Source: Lachnoclostridium phytofermentans (GTDB lineage: Bacteria; Bacillota; Clostridia; Lachnospirales; Lachnospiraceae). From it: a stretch of 64,000 bases of DNA. This document shows positions 18,681 through 27,992 of this stretch, piece by piece; within the stretch, counting starts at the first letter, position 1, and each line of letters opens with the position of its first letter. Position numbers and translations under genes: made by a program. Under the pieces are notes generated by a model. That model did not search any database. It was not told where the DNA came from and worked only from the letters and a program-made list of their open reading frames with translations. Location of the stretch: assembly GCF_000733755.1 (NCBI RefSeq), contig NZ_JPOF01000003.1:124001-188000 (forward strand), given 5' to 3'.

Positions 18681-19207
18681 TTACAGATAATTTAGTCCCC
18701 CATAAACATCCTCGAATTCCTTTCTTAATAAATCAATTGGATAAGCATAATTCAAGGAACCGCACATCAGATTACAACCAATCCAGTGATTCAATATAAC
18801 TAGATTATGATTATGCGTTGGTAGATGCTCTTCAATCTGCCATGAAATATTAATATCAAAATCTTTCATCTGTCCCAATACTCTTCTATCATGAGTTTTC
18901 GTATATTGTACCTGACCACAATCTTCAATGTATGCCTCTACGCCTCTTTCGCCAATCCTTCTATTAAAAATGTTTCTTCGATGGCATCTAATACAATATC
19001 ATCAAACTTCTTAAAATGTTCCATCTTTAAACCATAAAGAACAATACAATATCTCGTTTTATTATTCATTAACAGAACACCTTTTCTTCTAAATAGCATA
19101 AATACATTTGCATGCCATTCATAAAATGGATCTGCTTTTGACTCATCATATGAAGTTAAGTTTATTTTCATTACTTCTGATAATTTTTTGGTACATTCAA
19201 TTAACAT
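18681..19207 (-). pseudogene. DUF6933-family gene with a frameshift
   Basis: AAAGGAGG precedes ATG 19207, and the protein begins MLIECTKKLSEVM, the usual start of DUF6933 proteins, followed by WHANVFMLFRRK and RYCIVLYGLKMEHFKKFDD. The frame ends in a TAG at 18938 after EGLAKEA. Shifting by one base at that point restores VEAYIEDCGQVQYTKTHDRR and continues to 18681 with the expected C-terminal half. One lost base near 18940 explains it. A pseudogene is the simplest reading; a programmed shift or an assembly error cannot be excluded. Function of the family is unknown. Confidence 0.75.
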
Positions 19208-19337
19208 AGGCCCTCCTTTCATGCGCTATAATAAAAGGTATTCACTAGGAATACCTCTTTCTTAATCATCTTTTTCTTATTGCACACTATAAGTGGATTA
19301 TATCTAACATTTCTGGGCACGCCACTATAACTCAAAC

Positions 19338-19361
19338 GGTGTCACCTGATAAACATAATAA
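19338..19361. repeat. left 24-bp direct repeat (candidate attL, old metA 3' end)
   Basis: Begins GGTGTCACCTGATAAAC and is identical to 28006-28029. On the minus strand it continues into CCGTTTGAGTTATAG, which completes a MetA-like C-terminus (TPFEL, stop). Confidence 0.75.
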
Positions 19362-19423
19362 CACTGTCAGTTCAGAAAATGGAATTCCTACAATGCCTTG
19401 TCTATGGGGCTTTCCTACGTTTA

Positions 19424-19483
19424 TTTACTCCAGTACCATTACATTTACTCCACATTTACACCAGTAAATTTTGTCTTACTCCA
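19424..19483. repeat. cluster of TTTACTCCA repeats, left end of island
   Basis: TTTACTCCA occurs at 19424-19432 and 19444-19452, with one-base variants TTTACACCA (19455-19463) and CTTACTCCA (19475-19483). The same 9-mer is clustered at the other island end in the same orientation. Confidence 0.6.
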
Positions 19484-19488
19484 ATTCT

Positions 19489-19629
19489 TTATCGTGCCTC
19501 TTTTATCAGTTTGAAATTCAAAACCTTTGATTTATCTTTTTGTTCAGCTATAAATTTATTATAGCGGTCCTCATTCTCAGTATCGCTAATTACTAATGTT
19601 GTATCGAGGTTGCTTTCGAGTTTTTGCAT
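19489..19629 (-). pseudogene. unrecognised gene remnant
   Basis: Minus-strand frame of 46 codons from ATG 19629, open about 26 codons further upstream with no start site. The protein is hydrophilic (SDTENEDRYNKFIAEQKDKS) and looks protein-like rather than random, ending KLIKEAR. It is probably the C-terminal scrap of a larger gene at the island edge. I do not recognise the family. Confidence 0.35.
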
Positions 19630-19701
19630 TTCGGTTTTTTTGTGAACATCTAAAACTGAAAATATACTTAATTCAACTAACTCAAAAGAGACACTATCAA
19701 T

Positions 19702-19750
19702 TAATTAAGGACTCCTATTGTAAAGACATAATCATAGAAGTCCTTAATTA
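19702..19750. terminator. inverted repeat, possible terminator
   Basis: 12-bp perfect stem TAATTAAGGACT (19702-19713) with its complement (19739-19750) around a 25-base loop; AT-rich on both sides. Confidence 0.45.
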
Positions 19751-19812
19751 TATTTCCAATAATAATTTTTTTCTTATTTGTAATAATCTACTGTTTATAT
19801 ATTTACTGGAAG

Positions 19813-19932
19813 CTATATCAGTTTCTCTATTTCTTCCTTCGTCAATATAATTCCTTTCCCCATCTTCTCATGTTTCGGTGCCCACTCACGAATATGATAT
19901 TTAGGCGCTGTATCATTCCAGCTTATAAGATT
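19813..19932 (-). pseudogene. C-terminal fragment of a YdbC/PC4-like gene
   Basis: The minus strand encodes 39 residues starting NLISWNDTAPKYHIREWAPK and ending LTKEEIEKLI, then a stop. This matches the C-terminal half of YdbC-family proteins (p15/PC4-like single-stranded DNA binding, about 70 residues). The N-terminal half is missing: the frame is closed by TAG just upstream of 19932. A second, worse-decayed copy lies at 24119-24222. Confidence 0.7.
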
Positions 19933-19935
19933 CTA

Positions 19936-19984
19936 AAAACAGACCTGAGACGGGGCGATAAAATGCCCTATCTTGGTCTGTTTT
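19936..19984 (-). terminator. terminator downstream of the DUF262 genes
   Basis: AAAACAGACC (19936-19945) pairs with GGTCTGTTTT (19975-19984), with an inner GGGGC/GCCC-type pairing. On the minus strand the stem is followed by more T. It is about 190 bases after the second DUF262 gene. Confidence 0.75.
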
Positions 19985-20173
19985 CTACGATGCTTTCGCA
20001 TTATTTTCTATTATGTCTTGGAGGATAAACGGGGTTACCTCAACGATGAGACGAGGTATCTCGGGACATAGTGGTCTCAGACCATATGATTATACTATTA
20101 AGTCTGATGTATATTTTCAATACAATTATTATATATTATTATGTTATCCATCCATTTTCATCTGTTTATGATA

Positions 20174-22177
20174 CTATCTAATTTCAATACAACCTTCCGT
20201 ATCCCTAGGTCTCTTGCTTTTAAGAAGATAACAGCATGTGTTGTCTTCGGATATAGCAATATAATTCGATTTAGCATTGTCAAGTAAAGCTTCTTCTTTA
20301 ATTAAGCGTTTTTTCCAATTAGGCATATCCTCAGGTGGGTTGAAAGTTGTAACAAATGATTTTAAATCACTCTGTACTAACGCCAAAATCAGATTCTTAA
20401 AATATTCCTTTTCATCACTATAAATCAAATATTCTAGTTCTCTATAATTATCTAATACTTTTCTTTTAGTTGCGTCATTTACTGTCCATCTAGACCACCA
20501 ATAATTATAAAACTCATATTTACCATTTGCTTTGACACACAGAAATGCTCTCCTTAAATCAGGCGATATTTCAGATTCTTTGTTAAAGTACCTTTCAAAA
20601 ACCTCCTGTGCATCAGAAAACAAAGCTTCGTTAAATGTATTAATAAGCAAAGAATCTTTATCATAATCAATACAATATAGCATAAATCTGATACTTCCTC
20701 TTAATAATTCATTATCTTCCGCTTTGAATATCAATAATTTTATATTTGGATTTTCATTAATTAATTTTGCCTTGGTTCTTTCTTCCTCAACTTGCTCTTT
20801 AGCAAAAGTAGATTTTATAGTGTTGTTATAGAGATAATCATAAATATCACTACAACCTGCTACTAATTCGTTGATTAGATTAATAACACCTAAAAAGGTT
20901 TGAGGACTTCTAATAATATCCGGTCTTTTTCCATCCTTGTCGACATCACCTCTCGAAACAATATTTCGTACCACTCTCATCCAATCATAGTATTTATCTT
21001 GGTTAAATGTTTCATTTTTTAAAAGGTATTCTGTCTGAGCATAAAACAAAACTTTTGTTGTATATGAGCTATCGCTTTGTGTTTGAGAATATTGACCTTC
21101 ATCATATACAATTGCCGAAAGAAAAGAACTTTTCGTAGAATGTCTCCATAATGGAAATGGTAAAGTTAGCGTCTCATGCATTACAGTTTTTTCACAGTAT
21201 AATTCATAACATCTTTTTAAATATGAGAAAGTATCCTGCGAAATTAACGTACTATTAATAAATTCTGTATTATCATTCAATTTCTGTATCAGCTGAACTC
21301 TATCTTCTCTTTTTTCAATCGCAATCCGAATCATTATTATCGCTGTCATAAAACGCATATGCGCAGAATCTACAGTGTAATCTCTTCGATATCCTCCTTC
21401 CCAAAAATAATCCGTCCAGTCAGTATCAATTTTAAATGAGAATTTTTCATCTGGTCTTTTTCCATCTTCCCAATTTTCTTCAGAGCATTTCTTTTGTAAT
21501 TCAGCTTTAAAGTTTTCAAAAGCAGTTAATAATTTGCCTCTAGCATTCATCTTTATATACAAATCATCAGTTAATCCGATATTTTCTAATTCTACATAGT
21601 AAAAAGTAATATATTTACCGTTAACCAAATTTTCCCACAAATCATCAATTTCCGAAAAATATTGATGAATTTTATCAATACTATTTAACATCGATTTAAT
21701 TGTTGGGTCATTTTGCCATGATAGAAAGAACCAATTTGAATCAATAATTTTGTCACTTATGCATTTATCGGTATACAGAATATTTATGGTGTTACTAACT
21801 AAAGCATTGCAAAACTCTCTTGATGAAATTCTTGTTTCATATGTAAAATTTAAAAGAATTTCTTTATCATTATTTTTTATTTCATTAATATCACGCATAT
21901 ATGCATACCAATGAAGTAAAAAGAGCGTTGTCAATCTTTGCTGTCCATCCAATGGCTGAAAATAACCGTTTACTATATTACCATAGATAAAATCAAGTCT
22001 AATATTTTTTCTCTTTTTTATACTATAATAAAGAGCTTCAAGAAAATGTTCCAGGATTTTTATGCTTTCCTCACGACCTTGTGCATAATCTCTTTGGATT
22101 ATAGGAATTTCAATCTTATGGTCTCTTAATAAATCTATAAAACTTATAATTTTTTCTTCACATTTATCATTAATCAT
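20174..22177 (-). CDS. DUF262 (GmrS/ParB-like) protein without visible nuclease domain
   Basis: A 667-residue protein whose N-terminus is a DUF262 domain: IEIPIIQRDYAQG (residues 22-34) and FQPLDGQQRLTT (73-84), the ParB-like motif that in GmrS-type proteins binds or hydrolyses nucleotide. The rest (about 250-667) is alpha-helical with no DUF1524 His-Asn motif that I can find. ATG 22177 was chosen because AGGAGG lies 5 nt upstream; it overlaps the stop of the preceding DUF262 gene by eight bases, so translation is coupled. Known DUF262 proteins act in type IV restriction of modified phage DNA and related defence, so this is probably one half of a two-gene defence system. That role is inference. 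Confidence 0.82.
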   Translation of the reverse strand: MINDKCEEKIISFIDLLRDHKIEIPIIQRDYAQGREESIKILEHFLEALYYSIKKRKNIRLDFIYGNIVNGYFQPLDGQQRLTTLFLLHWYAYMRDINEIKNNDKEILLNFTYETRISSREFCNALVSNTINILYTDKCISDKIIDSNWFFLSWQNDPTIKSMLNSIDKIHQYFSEIDDLWENLVNGKYITFYYVELENIGLTDDLYIKMNARGKLLTAFENFKAELQKKCSEENWEDGKRPDEKFSFKIDTDWTDYFWEGGYRRDYTVDSAHMRFMTAIIMIRIAIEKREDRVQLIQKLNDNTEFINSTLISQDTFSYLKRCYELYCEKTVMHETLTLPFPLWRHSTKSSFLSAIVYDEGQYSQTQSDSSYTTKVLFYAQTEYLLKNETFNQDKYYDWMRVVRNIVSRGDVDKDGKRPDIIRSPQTFLGVINLINELVAGCSDIYDYLYNNTIKSTFAKEQVEEERTKAKLINENPNIKLLIFKAEDNELLRGSIRFMLYCIDYDKDSLLINTFNEALFSDAQEVFERYFNKESEISPDLRRAFLCVKANGKYEFYNYWWSRWTVNDATKRKVLDNYRELEYLIYSDEKEYFKNLILALVQSDLKSFVTTFNPPEDMPNWKKRLIKEEALLDNAKSNYIAISEDNTCCYLLKSKRPRDTEGCIEIR

Positions 22178-23855
22178 TCTGACCTCCTGATATGTATCCA
22201 TTCAGTACATTATATAAATCTTGTTCATACTTTTCTCGGTCTTCTTGGGTCCAAAAAGATATTTTTGGTGGATAATCACTAAAATATTTTAAAAAGACAT
22301 TTTTAGTACATATAGGAATAAATACACCAGACTTATCTTTATCTATTATTGTTTTACGCTTCAATGGAAAAACAGCATTTTTATATCCTCGATTTGTATT
22401 TGAATCTAGCAAAGTTAGATTTGTAATATCATTTATATCATCATCATTTATATATTGGTTGAAATGCATTACTATATCTTCAAATATCTTTTTGAATTCA
22501 GATTCGTCTTTCCAATCACATTCTTTTGCTCTTTCTTTTAGTTCAGTCCCAGCAACGAATGAATCGTCTATAAAAGGAATTGCGTCTTTTAGCCATTCTT
22601 CACGATTTTTATCTGGAATTGAGTCTTTTATTGAAGTGATGTGCTCAATATCCCATCTCCCAGTTTTATACAAGTCAAATGGAAAATATGAATTATCTTT
22701 GGTTGTTTTAATCATAGTCAATATGTTATAAAGTAGCAGAACTTTTTCTACATTCTTTCTATCACTATATTGTAGCTCATCAAGCTTAACATTTTTTAAT
22801 TCCGATTTAACTGCATCATCAAGATAATTTTTAAATTCACTTTTTGTTGAAGTAATCGATACATTATATAACTTCTTTATCGTTGTACTGCTTATACAAA
22901 TTATATACCCAATTTTATGATATAGTTCTCTATCATCATACCAATCTAAAAAACTTTGATAATATTTTTTTACTTCTTTCCAATTTTCATCAATATTATT
23001 ATCATTTAATTTTTTACTGAAATATCTAAATGTTGAATATGTATCGGAATTATCCGCATCATCATTCATTAAATCAAAAATAAATTCAATTCTGTTTGTC
23101 TCTTTTTTGTTCCCAGTTAGAAAAAACCACAATCTATTATCTTGTAATTTTTGTTCTATATTGTCCCACTCGGATGCTATTTCTAGCTGTCTTAATCTTA
23201 GTTTCTCTTCAGCAGCTTTTTCAAAATTTGAGCTGTTAAGAAATAATGCTTTGATTAATTCAGCGTTTGTTAATGGGATTTTCCCAATATTTATACGTGT
23301 AAAAATAGCAATTGAATCCTCTTCAAAACTTTCATACCAAATTACTTTAGAATAAAATTTGAATTTTGACCGGAATTCACCCCTATCAAAATTGATATCT
23401 CTAGTCTCAAACCAATCACAAATAGTTTTATATGCTATGGAAATATAATAAAAATCCACGTTACTGTCATTAATTTCATTATCATCATTCAAATTATTTA
23501 GAAAATTTTGTGTATTTAACCTTGTTTCATAACTTAAATTAAATAGTTTATCGCGTTTTTTTTCTACAAAATCTTGATTTAAGTAATGCCACACCAAAAA
23601 TATGGTTGTTAATCTTTGCTGCCCATCAATTACTTCATACTCCTCACCACTTTGCTTAACAACGATAGGTTGAAGACAATACCAAGTTTTTTCATTAGTG
23701 TCCTCATTAACAAGTCTTGGTACAAAATCATTAATATCATTAAGTAAATCCATGACTTCTTTATGAGACCACCTATAACCTCTTTGATAAGCAGGTATAT
23801 GAAATGAATAAGTACTTAATTCATTGATTGTCTTAAGTAACAATACATTATCCAT
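22170..23855 (-). CDS. DUF262-DUF1524 (GmrSD-like) protein
   Basis: A 561-residue protein with both halves of GmrSD-type type IV restriction enzymes. The DUF262 domain has FHIPAYQRGYRWS (18-30) and EVIDGQQRLTT (74-84). The C-terminal DUF1524 nuclease-like domain has His405 in WDIEHITS and, about 80 residues later, DITNLTLLDSNTNRGYKN followed by FPLKR, the His-Asn arrangement of the His-Me-finger fold. The start at 23855 has no clear ribosome binding site. It is first in a coupled pair with a second DUF262 gene. Cleavage of modified foreign DNA is the known role of relatives; here it is predicted only. Confidence 0.85.
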   Translation of the reverse strand: MDNVLLLKTINELSTYSFHIPAYQRGYRWSHKEVMDLLNDINDFVPRLVNEDTNEKTWYCLQPIVVKQSGEEYEVIDGQQRLTTIFLVWHYLNQDFVEKKRDKLFNLSYETRLNTQNFLNNLNDDNEINDSNVDFYYISIAYKTICDWFETRDINFDRGEFRSKFKFYSKVIWYESFEEDSIAIFTRINIGKIPLTNAELIKALFLNSSNFEKAAEEKLRLRQLEIASEWDNIEQKLQDNRLWFFLTGNKKETNRIEFIFDLMNDDADNSDTYSTFRYFSKKLNDNNIDENWKEVKKYYQSFLDWYDDRELYHKIGYIICISSTTIKKLYNVSITSTKSEFKNYLDDAVKSELKNVKLDELQYSDRKNVEKVLLLYNILTMIKTTKDNSYFPFDLYKTGRWDIEHITSIKDSIPDKNREEWLKDAIPFIDDSFVAGTELKERAKECDWKDESEFKKIFEDIVMHFNQYINDDDINDITNLTLLDSNTNRGYKNAVFPLKRKTIIDKDKSGVFIPICTKNVFLKYFSDYPPKISFWTQEDREKYEQDLYNVLNGYISGGQND

Positions 23856-24118
23856 AATTCTTTATTGTATGATAGTTATATGATATATCACACTTTCCTT
23901 TCACTATATTTTCCTAATTGTGTGATTAGTTTTCTGCATTATCAGAAAACTAATTTATAAAGAACCACATTCGACCTTTTTCTTCCAGTATACCATTCTC
24001 CCATAATTATACAACTGTTTTTCAATAACTTTTGGTGGATTATTACGTTGCTGGTATGGTACTATCCATATCCTTTAAAGACAATTTTCATATAATACAA
24101 ATTCTATATATGTTACAA

Positions 24119-24222
24119 AAGTCCTTTCAACTTATCTACTTCTTCCTTTGTTAATGTAATTCCTCATCCAATTTCTCATGATTTGGTGCCCATTCACGGA
24201 CGTCCTATTTAGGAGCTACATC
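24119..24222 (-). pseudogene. decayed YdbC/PC4-like C-terminal fragment
   Basis: The minus strand reads DVAPK, a TAG stop, DVREWAPNHEKL, then needs a one-base shift to continue into TLTKEEVDKLKG. It is the same protein region as at 19813-19932, with a stop and a frameshift. The two relics bracket the DUF262 pair. Confidence 0.65.
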
Positions 24223-24252
24223 ATATATACTCTAAACAACAAATACAAGATG

Positions 24253-25919
24253 TTAGTGTGAATTGTCATCTTCATCTATCACAATCAAACTCCTCAATGT
24301 GGCCCTAACAATATTTTGATTATAATAAAAAACAACTCGATGGATTGCATTCTCAACGTCAGAGTTTAACATTAATTCCTTATTGTAAATCAGAATAAAA
24401 AGTACACTTATATCATTTTTAATCAATTCCATGTACTTTTCATCCTGTATATTCGGTATCATGAGCTCTAACAATCTTTTTATTATCTGCTTACGTTTTT
24501 CTTCATCTCTATACAAGAATATCTTTCTGATATATACTTAATAATACAAATATGCCACGGATTCTGAAAACGATATTTTATTGCATTTTCAATTATATTT
24601 AAAAACTTCTCTAATTCTAAATCTAATTGAGTAATCATTGTAAATATTGATATAGTTTCAACACTCAAATCCATAAATTCAACTGATCTAATAAGAAAAA
24701 TATCATCTGTTACTAGATAGGCTTTCTTTTCTTCTGCTAGACACATTGCATAATAATCACAATCCCCTAGCATTCTTTGAATATCTTCAATCGATATTCC
24801 AAACTCTTTTATTGGTTCAGATGCACCTCAATATTATTTAATGCACAAATATACTCATAAATATCAAATGCATTTTGTAATTCCTTTTCCTTAATTTCTT
24901 CAGATACTTCATTTCGATATAATATACCTTCTTGTTGAAAAATACTTGTTACATCGTCTTTATTATAATATTCCATTTTTGCTTTATAATCTTTACTATT
25001 ACTATTTGAGGTAACACTTTCAACATAGATATCTTTTAAGATAGTTAATTTATCAATAGGGACACCTAACCGGTATAGCATTAAGCCAGCTGTATGTAAC
25101 TATTAATGACCTATCTGCCATTTTCATATCAACTTTCAGATAAGGATTCCAGATAGTAATTGAATCATTAAGTAGTAGATATTCTATAGTATCGGATAAA
25201 TATCGGAACATCCCACTTATACTGTAAAACGAAATAGGCATTTCATTTCTTGGCTCACTATATAAAGTAATAAGATTATTCTCTGTTCCATCTGATGGTG
25301 TGTAAGTCTTCAAAACAGTAACAAGTTCTGACATATCCCCATCTTGTCCAAAATGAGCGGCAATAATACCTTTCTTTTCATATAGCTTACTCATACAATA
25401 TTGATAAAGAAATTTTTCAGTTCTCAAATTATAATTTATCATATATTCTTTACCGTCCAGATTTACCTTATCACTTTTTTTCTTTCTAAGTAACTTAACT
25501 CCAATTTTGCTTCGTACAAAATAATGTTCCGCACCGGCAAATTTGCTTCCACTATCTGAAAGCATAACCTCATCATTATAAAAACAAATAACTCTATCTT
25601 CATCACCGAAAAATACTGTTGATGTGTCATCAACTCTTTCTAGGTCATCTGCATTCTTATTATCAGAGCTCAATAATATAACCATTAAGTAGGCATTATA
25701 AACTTCCTTCACGTACTCATCACTGGTCAAAAGACTTTTCGTAATATAACGCATGTGATTTTGTTTATCGCCCAGGTAATCATACGCTCCAGCAATCATA
25801 TATAACATTTGTGTATAATTAAACTGCTTTGCCGCGGTGAGTTGTAAAACCAGATGCATTTTTGTACGCCCAGAATCAATCTTTGTAAGTGAGAATAAAT
25901 ATTTGTAAACGAAACGCAA
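24253..25919 (-). pseudogene. multiply frameshifted gene with C-terminal PIN-like domain
   Basis: Four consecutive minus-strand frames join into one protein of about 550 residues. Frame 1 (25919 to about 25100) contains a helical N-terminus and KFAGAEHYFVRSKIGVKL. Frame 2 carries LHTAGLMLYRLGVPIDKL, frame 3 GISIEDIQRMLGDCDYYAMC and AYLVTDDIFL, and frame 4 FLYRDEEKRKQIIKRLLEL. Protein continuity across each break (near 25100, 24805 and 24510) shows three single-base frameshifts in a once intact gene. The CDYYAMCLA...LVTDDIFL segment resembles a PIN-type nuclease core. No active product is expected. The original function is unknown. Confidence 0.65.
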
Positions 25920-26000
25920 CTTTTACCCCTGTTTGGTCAACTCTCGCTCGATTTTTTTGTAATCGGAGAATCTACCCCTGTTTGTGTGGCTATGGACAGG

Positions 26001-27350
26001 TGTTGGCGGCCTAACAGTTTACAGGTTACATTATTTCTTTAAAAGAGAAGGTTTTAGTAAGATGTCTCCAGCTGGTACTGGTTCACATCCAAGCTTTACT
26101 AAAACTTCTTCACCCCCGGTAAAAGCTGAATGTTTCGTACGGACTACGATTGTTAAGCTTTTTTCTTTTGTAGGAATTGATGTGATTCATCATTAAATCG
26201 ATCTCATCCTGCGTCAGTTGATCAAAGCTTGCGCCCTTTGTGAGAATCCTTCGTATCAACTCATGATTTACCTCAATGGCTCCCTTTTGGTATGGCTTTC
26301 CTGCATCACAGTAGAATATCCTTGTTTTCAGTCCAGACAGCTTATCAGGTTCTTCTATGGATTTTGGATTTGAAAACTCACTACCATTGTCTGTTACGAT
26401 GAACGGAAATAGATTCTTAAAAGTTCTGTCACCTAATAGTTCATATAGATATGCAAATACGTCTGTCACGGATTTTGAAGTATTGGCATCCCTTAAGATC
26501 GCTAACATAAAACTAGAATCTACGAAATGAATGGTTAGAAGACATTTTCCACCCTTACTACCGATTACAGAGTCCATCTGCACCACTGCTGTATCTGGAT
26601 TCTTCTCCAGGAATTTTTCGAACTCTTCATATGTTCGTCCAACTCGACAACCTTTGTCTACTTTGAATTCTGGTTTTTTATATCGCTCTCGAAACCTTAC
26701 CTTTCTTGGCAGATCGATATTTCGAACATCAAACAGACAAGCGTCTATGTAGTTATACATGGTTTTTTCACTGCACATCAGTTCATCCTTATGGTTGATA
26801 TAAATCTGATGAAGTGATTGCCCTTGCTGCACCAATGGAGATAGGATTTGATTCAGGCGAATTACCTCTTGTTCCGCCACACACAGACCACTCCTAGACT
26901 CAGAAATAGTCTCGTTTGCTCTGATGTGTGCTTTCCTCTGCATCATAGAAGTTCTTCACTAAAGAACACTTTCCTATCTCTGTGCAGCTATTGCATATGT
27001 AAGGAGCTCGAAACCTGGCCCAACAGACTTCTTCTGTATAGTCAGGACAGCTTTGATTACATAGATTGCAGTGTTTACAATAAAGAGCTCTTCGAGAACA
27101 GTTTTTACCACAGATTCTTCTACGGTTACAGGTTTTACAATTTCTACAGGTATTATGAGCCTGACCTGGATAACCAGTTACAATTTCAGAACTATATTTA
27201 CGAACCTCTCTGGATATGGTGCTAGGGTCTTTCCCTGATCTGCGGCTGATTTCTTTAAATGAAAGACCTTCCTTCAGATTACTTTGCAAATGAAGTCTTT
27301 CTTCATAACTAAAAAATGCTGACATGATATCCTCCAATCTGCCACCAACA
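26001..27350. mobile_element. IS30-family insertion sequence, decayed
   Basis: Contains a frameshifted IS30-type transposase gene. A possible terminal inverted repeat is TGTTGGCGGC (26001-26010) against TGTTGGTGGC on the minus strand (27341-27350), nine of ten matching. The true ends and the target duplication are not certain. Confidence 0.5.
26110..27325 (-). pseudogene. IS30-family transposase, single-base frameshift
   Basis: GGAGG precedes ATG 27325. The N-terminal part has the IS30 helix-turn-helix (LKEGLSFKEISRRSGKDPST) and a cysteine-rich segment, up to KNFYDAE. There the frame shifts; removing one G in GAGGAAAGC (about 26929) restores DAEKAHIRANETISES and the rest of the protein. The DDE catalytic residues are in VQMDSVIG, VTDNGSEF and KGAIEVNHELIRR. 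Everything except that base looks intact, so the inactivation is recent, or the shift might be programmed, though no slippery heptamer is seen. Confidence 0.85.
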
Positions 27351-27992
27351 GTCTTAGAATAGTGGAATAACTAAAAAAGTGCAAACAAAAAGACTGGCAT
27401 ATACCAATCTCTTGTAAGCTAAGGTGCAACCCTTTAGCAGGTATATAATTAACTACTTAATAACTGCTATTTAAAATGGATTGGGTTGCGTTTCATTTTA
27501 CAATTAACCTTAAATTATATCCATTTTTTCAAATACGAGGTGTGATGTTGATAGGGTTGGCAGATAAATATTAATGATTGGACGAGGTAGTATAGCTATT
27601 ATGGTTAGTAGGACGATGATCTAAATCAAATTAATTTGGGTCGAGGTGGTATGGGTTACCATTGCTCCGTCTAATCACTAATGGTATAACAACGCTATTG
27701 TATCAACCATGGCCGGCCGAAGCATTAGTATAATCCATTAATTCTCTCTAACGCCTTGCCCGGTCGAAACCGGCAAAGCTGAATAGCTTTAGGATTGTGA
27801 TCACTACAGTGTTACTTGGATTGTTTTTTTGATAGCAGAGCCTTTTACCACTCTATTTTTTTACTCCAATACCGCCCTAGGTTTACTCCAATTTTACTCC
27901 AATTACGTAATATTTTATACCATTTTATAACAGTTTATGAATTTTACTCTGATTGCTACAAGTGGATTAAACCAGTGTTTTCAAGCATTTTC
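27351..27992. other. non-coding, hairpin-rich right end of island
   Basis: About 640 bases without a plausible gene. Hairpins include TACCATT (27657-27663) with AATGGTA (27680-27686) and TTGCC-GGT-CGAA-ACC-GGCAA (27756-27776). Local G+C around 27700-27780 is higher than its surroundings, including GGCCGGCC. It may hold a small RNA or recombination sites. Confidence 0.4.
27860..27901. repeat. cluster of TTTACTCCA repeats, right end of island
   Basis: TTTACTCCA at 27860-27868, 27882-27890 and 27893-27901, each followed by AAT, ATT or AAT. Same orientation as the cluster at 19424-19483. Confidence 0.6.

Noticed and set aside
19379-19850. Two plus-strand open frames at the left island end
   Set aside because: They run over relic coding sequence on the opposite strand and AT-rich spacer; no ribosome binding site and no recognisable protein.
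25920-26000. 11-bp direct repeat ACCCCTGTTTG next to the IS as target duplication
   Set aside because: Both copies lie on the same side of the IS (25926 and 25975 approximately), so they do not flank the element.
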